The notes under the pieces: model-generated
Told to the model about the DNA's origin: nothing
The model's input: the letters and a program-made list of their open reading frames with translations, nothing else
The model's database searches: none
Origin: Berberis thunbergii
Lineage: Eukaryota > Streptophyta > Magnoliopsida > Ranunculales > Berberidaceae
Assembly (NCBI GenBank): GCA_003290165.1
Contig: QNQO01000541.1
Span: 496,001 to 560,000, forward strand
Length of the DNA: 64,000 nucleotides
Direction of reading: 5' to 3'
Translations under genes and position numbers: made by a program
Shown: one piece after another, positions 1 through 10,959 of the stretch
Numbering within the stretch: the first letter of the stretch is position 1
How the letters are laid out: each line of letters opens with the position of its first letter

Positions 1-2304
1 ATCCAAAAAACTGTCTTGTGTACCAGACCTAGGAGCTCCAAGCTCCACCTGCAGAAAATCATCATCATCATCAAAGCTATCACCTCTCCATACCGGAAAT
101 CCATCCTTGCTATCACCTCCTCATGGAACTTTACATCTCTAGAAATCTCCCACTTGCCCCGTTTCAAAGCACCACAATTTGTAGCCTTTGACTGAACCTG
201 GATAACCAAGGAATATAGCCTTCCTTGCCCTTACCCCCAGCTTATCATCCTTCGCATGAAAATAAGCAGGACAACCAAACATTTTCAGATGTGAATAATC
301 CGTAGAAGTACCAAACCATACCTCCATAGGAGTTTTGAACTCAATCGCTGATGATGGAGACCTATTTATGAGATAACACGCCGTAGATACAGCTTCAGCC
401 CACCATATCTTGCCTAATCCTGCATTAGACAACATGTACCGTGCTCTCTCTAGAAGTGTGCGGTTCATCCTTTCCGCCACTTCCGTTCTGTTGTGGTGTC
501 TTCTTCACTGTGAAATGCCTGCGAATGCCATGCTCCTGACAATACTTCTTCAAGGGGTCTTCAATGTACTCTTCACCATTGTCGTATCTGACCACCTTGA
601 TAACTCTGCCAGTCTGCTTCTCTACCATCGCCCTCCATTTCTTGAAGATGTCAGTGACTTCATTCTTTCTTTTCATGGTGTAAATCCATACTCTCCGGCT
701 GAAGTCATCAACAAAACTGACGAACCACCTTTGGACACTGTCCTGGATGGGGCCCCAAACATCCGTGTGAATGTAATCCACAATACCCGCAGTAGTATGC
801 TCCGCTGAACCAAAACTAACTCGAGTCTGCTTCCGAAGATGCAGTGCTCACAAAAGTCCAACTTCCCAAGCTTTTCACTACCAAGCAAGCCTCGCTTGCT
901 CAATGCCTTCAATCCTGCCTCACCCACATGCCCTAAGCGCATGTGGCATAACTGAGTCTGGGCTACACTCTTCTCATCAAGAACCTCTGAGACCATAGCT
1001 CCACCTTCAACTGCGTCTCCTTGAAGATAATATAAATTTCATGTCAAACTGACGTAAGCATTACCTTGTCACCATTGTAGACACAACACATGCCATTCTC
1101 ACCAACAAATTTGAAGCCCTGAGCCTCAAGCGCACCAAGAGAAATCATACCTTTCGAAAGATCGGTACATGACGAACCTCTGTAAGCTTCCTAACTGAGC
1201 CATCTGCCAAACTGAAATGAATTGTGCCAACACCCCTAGTCTTGCATACTCTGGAGTCTCCCATATAAACTGATCCACCCTTCACCTCACGGTAACTAGT
1301 AAACCACTCTCTAATAGGACACATATGAAAAGACCCACTGGTATCAAGCACCCATCCTCCATACAGATGATCACCATTATCTACCATAAGAGCCTCTGCT
1401 AGATCTCCTGTAATCCTGATATCCACATCATCATGTATAGATCCAACCAGATTCGACTCGCCATTTTTCTCTTCCCTGTTGCCATTATCCTTCCTAGTAG
1501 GGCAATTCCCTTTTGAAATGACCCTTCTTGTGACAAGTATAACACTCAACCTTTGACATGTCTCTTCTGCGAGACTGTGAGCGACCTCTATTCTTCCGAC
1601 CATTGCCTTGCCTGTTATGCCCTTGTTATTACCCTGATTCCGACCTCTGACCATAAAACCATGAACTTGTGCATCATCAGCCATATCCTTCTTGTGAGCA
1701 GCTTTCGTAAGCACCACAGAAACCACATCTGTATAAACTAAACTTTCTGTCTTATTGGTGACCAATGTGTCCGACCAATACTTCCCACTCAGGTAATAAA
1801 GAAGTCAATAACAACAAAGATTTGACGTTATCATCAATAGTTTGCACCTAAACCGATGCAATCTGAAAATAAACACTCAAATTCAGTAACATGATCGGTC
1901 ATGAGTTTACCTGGTTCAATCTTGAACGTGAAGAGCTTTTTCTAAAGGTATAGTAAACTCATCTGATCCTTCCTGAGGTAGGTATTCATCAACTTATCCC
2001 AAATTGACTTCGCCGTCTTTTCATCACGGTAGTTATACGCAACTCCCGTATCGAGACATAGCCGGATAGTACTACATGTCTTCCTATCCATTGCCTTGAA
2101 CTTATTTGCATCCCAACCAGTTGGTTTCACATCTGGTTCACCTTCTACCATGTCTGCCAGATCATTTTTAATCAGTATATCCATCACCATTGTCTGCCAA
2201 CTGCTAAAATTGTTCCTTCCATTGAATCGAAGAACATCGAATCCATGAACCTTTGCGTAGACTTCACCTTTCCTTCTGACATATCGTCAAACCTTGTAGT
2301 CACC
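1..2304 (-). pseudogene. copia gag-protease-integrase remnant, copy A
   Basis: Broken polyprotein reading frame. In coding order: a UBN2-type gag segment (around 2190-1942), a protease region around 1350 where the active site reads DTS instead of the DTG seen in copy B, a GAG-pre-integrase segment with HMRLGHVGEAGLKALSKRG (around 930) followed by CEHC, then the integrase core with DVWGP (about 760), DNGEEY and AERMNRTLLERA (480-420). Frames change several times, for example near 480 and 800, so no full polyprotein can be made. The gag zinc knuckle region is also degraded. The product would have been a virus-like-particle polyprotein used for copying and inserting the element. Confidence 0.88.
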
Positions 2305-2313
2305 AACCCTGGA

Positions 2314-2325
2314 GCTCTGATACCA
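2314..2325 (-). other. Primer binding site, copy A
   Basis: On the minus strand this reads TGGTATCAGAGC, the common plant copia primer binding site complementary to the 3' end of initiator methionine tRNA. It lies two bases inside the LTR end at 2328 and fixes the LTR/internal boundary. Copy B has one mismatch at the equivalent site (about 5940-5951). Confidence 0.9.
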
Positions 2326-2327
2326 CT

Positions 2328-2944
2328 TGTTGTAAAAATTATCCTCGAAACACGCCTGAACCTAATTTTTACTTGCAAGTAAAAGTAAGAGTCTAGCCAA
2401 TCAATAACAATAAATAGACAAGATATACGTGGTTCGGCAATGTGCCTACATCCACGGGACAACGACGAGCTTCTTTATTATGAAACAGTAATCTGAGAAG
2501 TACAAACTCTTGAGAACAGTTTCCAGTTCTCTCCAAACTCTCAATATGAAAGTAATCTGTTAACTCACAGATTGTACCGTTTCCCTACACTTTCGATACA
2601 CAGAAAAATCAACAGATTCTCCTCAGTTTTCTCCTTGGTAGTACTCAAACCTTACCTTGAAACTGTGATCAATGGGTGCGAATAAACTCCTATTTTCTGT
2701 CGATAAAAACAAGCCCCAATATTCTGTTTCTCTAGATAAAAAACAGCCCCAATACTCTGTAAATACTCTGTTTTCTGTTGATAAAAATCAACCCCAATAC
2801 TGTTTTCTGCCTCAGAAAATACGATGCTTTAATCCCTGGAATAGGCTGATATTTATAGCAATCGTTGCTTCCTATTTCGAGTCCTAATAGAACCTGAAAA
2901 CCCGTCTGTGATCGTGTTTGAATACAAAAGAAAACATGTACGCC
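2328..2944 (-). repeat. Partial 5' LTR of copia copy A
   Basis: Matches the LTR of copy B (5954-6572) throughout, with small differences. It ends (minus strand) in ACAACA next to the primer binding site. A TATA-like CTATAAATATC on the minus strand near 2850 marks the likely promoter. The upstream U3 part is missing: at 2944/2945 the match stops and reverse transcriptase sequence of copy B begins. A short run of repeated CCCCAATACTCTG-like units lies at 2715-2800. Confidence 0.85.
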
Positions 2945-5930
2945 AGCAATAAGCATATCATCCACGTAAAGCAATAAATAGATGTAGGAACCATCTCGAA
3001 GCCTCCTGAAATAAACATAATGATCATACTGACTTCGTGCGTACTTTTGCTTCAACATAAAAGTATCAAACCTCAAGTACCACTGACGAGAAGACTGTTT
3101 CAACCCGTACAGAGACTTTTTTAGTTTGCATACCTTGTTTTCCTTCCAGCAATAACATATCCATCTGGCTGAACCATGTAAATATCCTCTTCCAGATCAC
3201 CATGCAAAAAGCAGTCTTGACATCTAGTTGCTCGAGCTCTAAGTCATACTGCGCCACCATAGCTAATAGGACACGGATAGAAGTGTGCTTAACCACCGGA
3301 GAGAAAACCTCGTTATAATCCACACCTTCTGTTTGTGCAAATCCTTTGCTACCAATCTTGCCTTGAATCTTACACCTGTAGAATTCCCTTTGAAATCTGG
3401 AATGTCATCTTTTAGAGTGTACACCCACTTGCATCCTATCGCCCGTTTCCCCTTTGGAAGTGTCACCAGCTCCCATGTATGATTTTTGTGAAGAGACTGT
3501 ATTTCTGCATCCATAGCCACCTTCCACTCATCCATATGCGAGCTTTTTACAAGCTTGCTTATACGTAGTAGGTGCATCATCATACTCCCCGAAAACTGAA
3601 AAAACATAGGCTGCCATTTCCTCAAATCCATATCTGATGGGTGCTCTAGTATTCCGACGCTCTCTCTGTGCTGCCAAAGACGGCTGAGAAACCTGCTGCT
3701 CATGCTCATGTTGTACCTGTGGCTCCTCAACTGGAACTTCCTCATCTGCAATAACCTCTGGATCACCCTGTACTGTATCATGAATCCCATCATCATTACC
3801 ATGACCTGAATCCGAAAAACTATCTTGTGTACCAGACCTAGGAGCTCCAAGCTCCACCTGCAGAAAATCATCCTCATCATCAAAGCTATCACCTCTCCAT
3901 ACCGGAAATCCATCCTTGCATCTCTCACACTTAGGCCTTAAGAGTGCCTCCTCATGGAACTTTACATCTCTAGAAATCTCCCACTTGCCCGTTTCAGAGG
4001 CACCCACAATTTGTAGCCTTTGACTGAACCTGGATAACCAAGGAATATAGCCTTCCTTGCCCTTACCCCCAGCTTATCATCCTTCACATGAAAATAAGCA
4101 GGACAACCAAACATTTTCAGATGTGAATAATTCGTAGAAGTACCAGACCATACCTCCATAGGAGTTTTGAACTCAATCGCTGATGATGGAGTCCTATTTA
4201 TGAGATAACACGCCGTAGATACGGCTTCAACCCACCATATCTTGCCTAATCCTGCATTAGACAACATGCACCGTGCTCTCTCTAGAAGTGTGCGGTTCAT
4301 CCTTTCCGCCACTCCGTTCTGTTTTGGTGTCTTCTTCACTGTGAAATGCCTGCGAATGCCATGCTCCTGACAATACTCCTTCAAGGGGTCTTCAGTGTAC
4401 TCTTCACCATTGTCGGATCTGACCACCTTGATAACTCTGTCAGTCTCCTTCTCTACCATCGCCCTCCATTTCTTGAAGATGTCAGTGACTTCATTCTTTC
4501 TTTTCATGGTGTAAATCCATACTCTCCGGCTGAAGTCATCAACAAAACTGACGAACCACCTTTGGACACTGTCCTGGATGGGCCCCAAACATCCGTGTGA
4601 ATGTAATCCACAACACCCGCAGTAGTATGCTCCGCTGAACCAAAACTAACTCGAGTCTGCTTCCCGAAGATGCAGTGCTCACAAAAGTCCAACTTCCCAA
4701 GCTTTTCACTGCCAAGCAAGCCTCGCTTGCTCAATGCCTTCAATCCTACCTCACCCACATTCCCTAAGCGCATGTGCCATAACTGAGTCTGGGCTACGCT
4801 CTTCTCATCAAGAACCTCTGAGACCATAGCTCCACCTTCAACTGCGTCTCCTTGAAGATAATACAAATTTCCATGTCTAACTGACGTAAGCATTACCCTG
4901 TCACCATTGTAGACACAAACGCATGCCATTCTCACCAACAAATTTGAAGCCCTGAGCCTCAAGCGCACCAAGAGAAATCGAACATTTCGAAAGATCTGGT
5001 ACATGACGAACCTCTGTAAGCTTCCTAACTGAACCATCTGCCAAACTGAAATGAATTGTGCCAACACCCCTAGTCTTGCATACTCTGGAGTCTCCCATAT
5101 AAACTGATCCACCCTTCACCTCAGAGTAACTAGTAAACCACTATCTAATAGGACACATATGAAAAGACGCACCGGTATCAAGCACCCATCCTCCATACAG
5201 ATGATCACCATTATCTGCCATAAGAGCCTCTGCTAATCCTGATATCCACATCATCATGTATAGATCCAACCTGATTCGACTAGCCATTTTTCTCTTCCCT
5301 GTTGTCATTATCCTTCCTAGTAGGACAATCCGTTTTGAAATGACCCTTCTTGTGACAAGTATAACACTCAACCTTTGACATGTCTCTTCCGCGAGATTGT
5401 GAGCGGCCTCTATTCTTCCGACCATTGCCTTGCCTATTATTGCCCTTTTTATTACCCTGATTCCGACCTCTGACCATAAGACCATGAACTTGTGCATCAT
5501 CAGCCAATTCAGTAACATGATCGGTCATGAGTTTACCTGGTTCAATCTTGAACATGAAGAGCTTTTTCTGAAGGTATAGTAAACTCATCTGATCCTTCCT
5601 GAGGTAGGTATTCATCAACTTATCCCAAATTGACTTCGTCGTCTTTTCATCACGGTAGTTATACGCAACTTCAGTATCGAGACATAGCCGGATAGTACTA
5701 CATGCCTTCCTATCCATTGCCTTGAACTTATTTGCATCCCAACCAGTTGGTTCACATCTGGTTCACCTTCTACCGTGTCTGCCAGATCATTGTTAATCAG
5801 TATATCCATCACCGTTGTTTGCCAACTGCTAAAATTGTTCCTTCCATTGAATCAAAGAACATCGAATCCATGAACCTTTGCGTAGACTTCACCTTTCCTT
5901 TCTGACATATCGTCAAACCTTGTAGTCACC
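2945..5930 (-). pseudogene. copia gag-protease-integrase-RT remnant, copy B
   Basis: Best preserved of the two polyproteins but frameshifted in several places. Visible in coding order: gag with the CCHC knuckle CYTCHKKGHFKTDC (about 5390-5340), protease WVLDTGASFHMCP (about 5190), GAG-pre-integrase HMRLGNVGEVGLKALSKRG and CEHC (about 4780-4670), integrase DVWGP, SDNGEEYTEDP and GVAERMNRTLLERAR (4590-4260), and the acidic linker. Reverse transcriptase follows with WELVTLPKGKRAIGCKWVY (about 3470), DYNEVFSPVVKHTSIRVLLA (3320) and YVDDMLIAG (about 2970). After that the frame runs straight into LTR sequence of the neighbouring copy. About 180 bases of gag present in copy A (near 1700-1885) are deleted here near 5505. 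Confidence 0.9.
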
Positions 5931-5953
5931 AACCCTGGAGCTCTAATACCACT

Positions 5954-6829
5954 TGTTGTAAAACTATCCTCGAAACACGCTTGAACCTAATTGGTACTTG
6001 CAAGTAAAAGTAAGAGTCTAGCAATCAGTAACAATAAATAGACAAGATATACGTGGTTCGGCAATGTGCCTACATCCACGGGACAATGACGAGCTTCTTT
6101 ATTATGAAAGAGTAATCTGAGAAGTACAAACTCTTGAGAACAGTTTCCAGTTCTCTCAACTCTCAATATGAAAGTAATGCGTTATACTCACGGAATGTAC
6201 CGTTCTTCCGTACACTTTCGATACAAAGAAAAATCAGCAGATTCTCCTCAGTTTTCTGCCTAGGCAGTACTCAAACCTTACCTTGAAAACTTTGATCAAT
6301 GGCTGCGAATAAACTCCTATTTTTTATCGACAAGAACAGCCCCAATATTCTGTTTTCTCTCGATAAAAAAACAGCCATAATACTCTGTAAATACTCTGTT
6401 TTTTTTTGATAAAAAACAACCCCAATACTGTTTTCTGCCTCAGAAAATACGATGCTTTAATCCCCGGAATAGGCTGATATTTATAGCAATCGTTGGTTCC
6501 TATTTCGAGTCCTAATAGGACCTGAAAACCCGTTTGTGCCTGTGTTTGAATATAAAAGAAAACATGTACGCCTGATCCGTATCTGACTTCTGAATAAGAA
6601 TAAAAATCCCTATAGAATAGGGATCATATTTTATAAGATCTGTAGTTTGTCACATATATAGCAATCATATTCTGTTTCAAGCTCTATGGATTGAAACTGT
6701 GAGCCATGAAATCCCACAAAATCATCACGAGAGATGATTCTCTATAGCCTTACATGCAAAGCAATATAAACTCCATGCAATAGCACTAATTAACGAGTGA
6801 GCCTGTCATTGCAAAAACAGAAAGCAACA
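5954..6829 (-). repeat. 5' LTR of copia copy B
   Basis: The inner end at 5954 (minus strand ...ACAACA) abuts a primer binding site with one mismatch. A TATA-like CTATAAATATC is near 6485 on the minus strand. The first 619 bases match the copy A LTR remnant; the rest (6573-6829) has no second copy in the window, so the outer end is only inferred from the terminal CAACA. Confidence 0.65.
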
Positions 6830-7452
6830 TCATCTTACCAGACAAAACTGGCTGATCAGTACTTGTTGGTGGTCGAACTCCCATTCACAATTTTTTTTAT
6901 TGGTAAGTTTAATATTAAAGCAAGAAGTTTTATAAAAAATTAAAAAACATAATTATAAATATAAATTAAGAAGAATGTTCCTAGAAAACAAACTTCTTTG
7001 CACTTTCTAAACTTAAAGAGGTCCATTGATTCATGTAGGACATATTCACAGGAAAATTGTATGCAATGATCATTTGATTATAAAGGCATAAGATCAATCC
7101 TTCTTGGCTCAAATAAGGCAGGGTCACAGAACCAAAATGAAAGAAATGAGGGAAAGGGACACTGGTTTTGCTGCTGAGTAAAATTTGTAACAAACAAATT
7201 TAAAAAATTCAGGTCTTGCAATCACTTATCAATGGTAAAATCAACCTTAAGGAAGGGATCACAGGACCCAAAACCAAAGTAGGAAAGGGAAAACCACAGT
7301 AAGACCTTAAAAGAAGGGATCACAGGAACCAAAACAAAAGAAGGGATAAAGTGGTACAATCAGCCATCTTAAAATGCAAAAGTATTCTCTAATTGGAAAA
7401 AAAAAACCTTCATGAAATCCATTTGTGAATGAGATAAATTAAGATTACTTAC
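6830..7452. other. Gene-free spacer with short direct repeats
   Basis: No gene seen. An AT-rich stretch at 6890-6970 is followed by three imperfect direct repeats of a motif like GGGATCACAGGACCCAAAACC (around 7130, 7256 and 7315). These lie just downstream of the broken ARIADNE-like exon, where its later exons would be expected but are absent. Confidence 0.5.
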
Positions 7453-7829
7453 AGGCTAATATCCTCCATGCAGATAATACAAGCTAACTCAGATGAGGAC
7501 TGCGTTGATGGATGACTCTTACACTCAAGCACGATTACACCCGCTTCAGCAAATAATCTTTCTCTTCCCTTCTCCACAAGCACTGCAAACAACTTCTCAA
7601 CATCCCAACAATGATGAATAAGTAAAGTCCGAGAATGTTGCTCGATTAGGTCTAGCAAATCCATTACTCTACAGAGATCTTCCCTCTGCATGAGTTAAGA
7701 CTTCTATGTTAATGAAATTACATCCAGCAAACAGAACTATGACTTAACAAAGGAATGAAAATAGAGTGTGAGGGTTCACCTGAGCTGCTAAAAGAGATAT
7801 GATTTCAGATTGCAATAAACAAAAAGTTA
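7453..7829 (-). pseudogene. ARIADNE-type RBR E3 ubiquitin ligase, two-exon fragment
   Basis: Two adjoining exons on the minus strand. The first ends at 7780 with SEIISLLAAQ and a GTGAAC donor. The second (7685-7453) starts after a CAG acceptor and encodes REDLCRVMDLLDL, then RTLLIHHCWDVEKLFAVLVE, and ends in CIICMED before a GTAAGT donor. This order matches the N-terminal part of plant ARI proteins, ending at the first cysteine pair of RING1. The RING1, IBR and RING2 domains that bind E2 and carry ubiquitin are not found on the remaining side: the copia LTR begins some 620 bases on. The acidic first part of the protein is also not visible. The reading frames in the two exons are open, so the break is structural. 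It may be the stub of a gene cut by the retrotransposon, or a captured fragment. Confidence 0.8.
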
Positions 7830-9030
7830 TTTTTTTTAATTGAATGAAGAAACATGATATGATCTGCAATATGGATCTCCACAAATTCAGTTCCACATAC
7901 ATATAATGAAAGAGCTGAATCAAGGTTCAACATAGAGTTAGGATCACAGCAGAAATTGGCAGATCAATGCACACTACAAACACAATATTGGCAGCAAAAG
8001 AATAGATTCTTATTGAATGAATGTATAGGCTAATTCGAGATGCCAAATCTCCTCAGAGCGGAGCTCAATGTACAACAGAATTCAGTAAGTAAAAAGGTCC
8101 CCAATTGCTCCTACTATTCTTACATTTATATTAGTATCTAAGATGTAGAAAAGTAACCGAAGTTATAAGACTTGACAGACTACAGAACATCTAGACATAC
8201 TGCCCCCTTCACTAACCGAGCACTAACTGACAGACTCCACCATTTACTAACAGAGCAACCATTTACTAACAGAGCAACTAACTGCACCCTTCACTGACAG
8301 AATACTCCCCATTCACAGTTTTGTTTCTCTCTGTCTTTTCCTTGTATAAGTAAATCTGATTGGGGGCCTATCAAAACACTTTCAATCAAAATGTCAATCC
8401 ATTTACTAAACCAAACTGCAAATGAAATCAGACATTGATAACTGATAAACATTAATTTCTTTTTATCTCTGCTATCAACAAAAGTAGTAGTATAAGTAGC
8501 AGTAGTAAGCAACCAGAGCAGCAGAATAATGTTATAAGCACCAGTTCCATAAACCAACCTTTTTGTAAGCAGTAAACAACACGTACCTGTAGTATACCCA
8601 TCCACCTAATATATTGCAAGTCGACTCCATAAGATAGATCATTGAGACGATGAAAATAGCCACCTGCACATCAGAAAATTTAAGAACCAGATAAAGGTAA
8701 ACATACCCTCATCCCTACTCCTTTATTCGGGCTTGGGACCGGCAATGTAAAAAAGAACCTTTACATTGGCGGAGTTAAAAAAGGGTTGCTATAAATTTAA
8801 AAAACATAGGTAAGTATATATATACATATATTCAACAAGAAAACAACACTACTAATATTACATATTTGGGACTACCAAATCCAAATTAAAATTACAGATT
8901 TGGGATTACCAAAGCCAATTCAGCCAGGAGTGTGTAAGTCAAAAAACAAAAATGAACGTATAACTACTAAGTGTTATAGTATTGCATGCAAGTCCACAAA
9001 AATAGCAAGCATGAAGAATATCATTCAAGG
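7830..9030. other. Gene-free region with minor repeats and one hairpin
   Basis: No convincing gene. An imperfect direct duplication of CCATTTACTAACAGAGCAA lies at 8238-8276. A hairpin at about 8736-8773 pairs CCGGCAATGTAAA with TTTACATTGGCGG. The stretch at 8840-8930 repeats a TTTGGGAxTACCAAA motif. One of these could be the missing left end of the CACTA element, but I see no CACTACACCAAAA-type terminus here. Confidence 0.4.
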
Positions 9031-9039
9031 TTGTAGCTA

Positions 9040-10690
9040 TCAATCACCAAGTTCCACATGATTTTTACACCATACGAAGAAATCACCAACGTCCAAATCC
9101 CCCATCATGTCTTCTTTTGGATCACTCTTGTAAAGTTTCACCTTAGTCATATATTTGAAGCATAAGGAAAGTCTGATCTTTGTTGCAGGGTTCAATGATC
9201 CATGGCAATCGCAAAAGAATCGATGGATAGGATCTACAACCTCGTTTGCTATCGCAATGACATTCTTATGCCAATCACAAACTTTGTAAGTCCTTGACAC
9301 TGAAGGAACATGATTGCTTGGAGAAGGAAACCTTGCAACACCTTGAGAAGATGGTGGTAATGGAGATGGTTGTAATGGAGATGGAGGTAATGGATTTTCT
9401 AATTGCCTTGTCAAATGTGCATGGGATGAAGGTGTATCTTCAATTCTTTGTGTCCCTCCTTGTGTTCCCTCACTTGTTGATGGTCTCACATAAGTTCCAT
9501 TTTCAAGTCTCTCTCGTATATATTGAACATTTTCTTCCAATTTATCATATTTTTCACTAAATTTTTTATTTCCAATGTTTTCTCCAAAAGCAATGACCGA
9601 TCAGGAAGTGAAGCATCATACTTCCTTTTAGAGACGGTGGTTCCAACACAACGAACACGTCCCCTTTCTTCTTGGCCAAACACTTGGCTTAGAGGATCAT
9701 TATCAATAGTGAGGTCATTGGTACCCTGGGTTGAAGATTCTTGCAAGGCGACCTTTTTTGCTTTAACTTGTTCCTTAAAAAGAATGAAAAAATAAAATAA
9801 CACAGGACACAAATAATATTCAAACAACTACAAAGTAAATTAAGAATTGTGTATAAAAGACATCATTGGGCACATACCATATATAGTTCAGCACCATGCG
9901 TGGGTTTTCCATCCTTTCCCATGTGACAAGCAATCCATATATCACTGCGTGTGACTGGTTCCCCATCAGGGTTCTACTCAACCTATATACTTGAAAGATT
10001 AGTCTCAGCCTATATAGTTAAATGGTTATTATTGTACTAGTAGCTAGAAACTCAATTACCGTTTCATACTCTACTTCTGCAGCACACTTTTGGCCACCCC
10101 CTCCCCCCCCCCCCCCCCCATACATACTTTGAAGCTTTTTTGTTTTTGGCATTTTGAGCTCTAATTGCCTTCACTTCAGGGGTGCTCTCATAGCGAACAA
10201 ACTCCTTCCAATCCTCCTCTCTTACACCATTTGGAACATGCTTCTCTTGTTCCTCAATGGTAGGATACTTATCCAAATAGTCCTTCATAAGATTTGCCTT
10301 GAACCTTCTGAAAGATTCTATCATTTTCAAATGCACATTCCTTTTCACATAATTTGGGATGTCGTATTCACACTGCAAATAAGCCATTGAGATATAAGTT
10401 GACAATAAAATAAGACATTATGAAAATCAATGATGTAAAATCTCACCTTGAGGCCATTCCACACATCCTCTTTGTAGTTGTCAGTAACATGGTGTCAACC
10501 CTTGAATTTGATGGGCACAAGGGTTTCAACAAACTTTCCAATGTGTTTATTGAAATGTCTAGCACCAGGTCCAACTGCTAAACCATGGACATTGAACTGT
10601 ATGGTCTTTTTAACTTCACTGTCATCATTTGTAGATGTAGTGACATCATTGGTGGAGAGATTGCCGCGAGTACTACCCATTTCTATCAAT
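9040..10690 (-). pseudogene. TNP1/Ptta-En-Spm type (Transposase_24-like) gene
   Basis: Minus-strand coding segments separated by likely introns. The first (10689-10495) ends near VETLVPIKFKG. The next (10405-about 10110) has ECDIPNYVKRNV-like sequence, FRRFKANLMKDYLDKYPT and VREEDWKEFVRY. A following exon near 9960-9880 reads DIWIACHMGKDGKPTHGAEL, the conserved motif of this family. Then come DPLSQVFGQEERGRVRCVG (about 9700-9640), a predicted coiled-coil stretch (LLLEKTLEIKNLVKNM) and a proline/serine-rich tail to 9040. In CACTA elements this protein is the accessory DNA-binding factor. A run of about 17 cytosines at 10100-10120 interrupts one exon, so the gene may be non-functional or the run miscounted. 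Exon borders are approximate. Confidence 0.75.
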
Positions 10691-10959
10691 GAAATTATAG
10701 ATATTAACCATGATCAAACAAAAAGAAATAAGAAACAACTATATACACTACATTTATAGATAGTTTCCTTCCACAACATATCACCACAAATAGATTTTTA
10801 TAAAGCATTGGAAAAGCCAATCTAAATACTTAGCTACAAAGCTTCCCTTTCCCAACACAAAAGTCAAAATAAGAAACAAAGACAAAATAATTAATCTCAA
10901 CCAAAGAGGATGACTAAAATAGCATTAGAAATGCATCAAAAATATTGTAGCATAGTCAA

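Larger units (their letters stand above)
1..2944 (-). mobile_element. Ty1/copia retrotransposon, copy A (truncated at window edge)
   Basis: This is the left of two directly repeated copia copies. Reading on the minus strand, it has an LTR remnant (2944 to 2328), a primer binding site, gag, protease and integrase, and then runs out of the window before the reverse transcriptase. Position 1 aligns with about 3811 of copy B, and 2944 aligns with 6572. The two copies differ by only scattered substitutions and small indels over this span, so they are recent duplicates or one tandem event. Copy A keeps about 180 bases around 1700-1885 that copy B has lost. The outer part of its LTR is missing and is replaced by copy B reverse transcriptase sequence. 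Confidence 0.93.
2945..6829 (-). mobile_element. Ty1/copia retrotransposon, copy B (truncated in reverse transcriptase)
   Basis: Minus-strand copia element containing 5' LTR (about 6829-5954), gag, protease, integrase and the first part of reverse transcriptase. It stops inside the YVDDMLIAG active-site region at 2945, where the LTR of copy A begins. RNase H and 3' LTR are therefore missing. The outer LTR limit at 6829 is inferred: LTR ends would be TGTTG...CAACA and the only suitable CAACA lies at 6825-6829. No target duplication can be checked because the other end is outside the window. Confidence 0.88.

Noticed and set aside
410..808. Plus-strand ORF of 132 codons (and its repeat at 4346-4600)
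   Set aside because: It is opposite the copia integrase, whose motifs are clear on the minus strand. It recurs in both copies only because the integrase does.
2314..2325. Possible tRNA gene at the TGGTATCAGAGC site
   Set aside because: Only a short complement of the tRNA 3' end is present, at the LTR boundary; it is a primer binding site. I found no tRNA or rRNA gene in the window.
7974..7990. CACTACAAACACAATATT as the left end of the large CACTA element
   Set aside because: Matches the right terminus in only the first seven bases or so and lacks the subterminal repeats next to it; too weak to use.
8291..8605. Minus-strand ORF of 104 codons in the spacer
   Set aside because: AT-biased, no recognisable motif, and no splice link to the ARIADNE-like exons.
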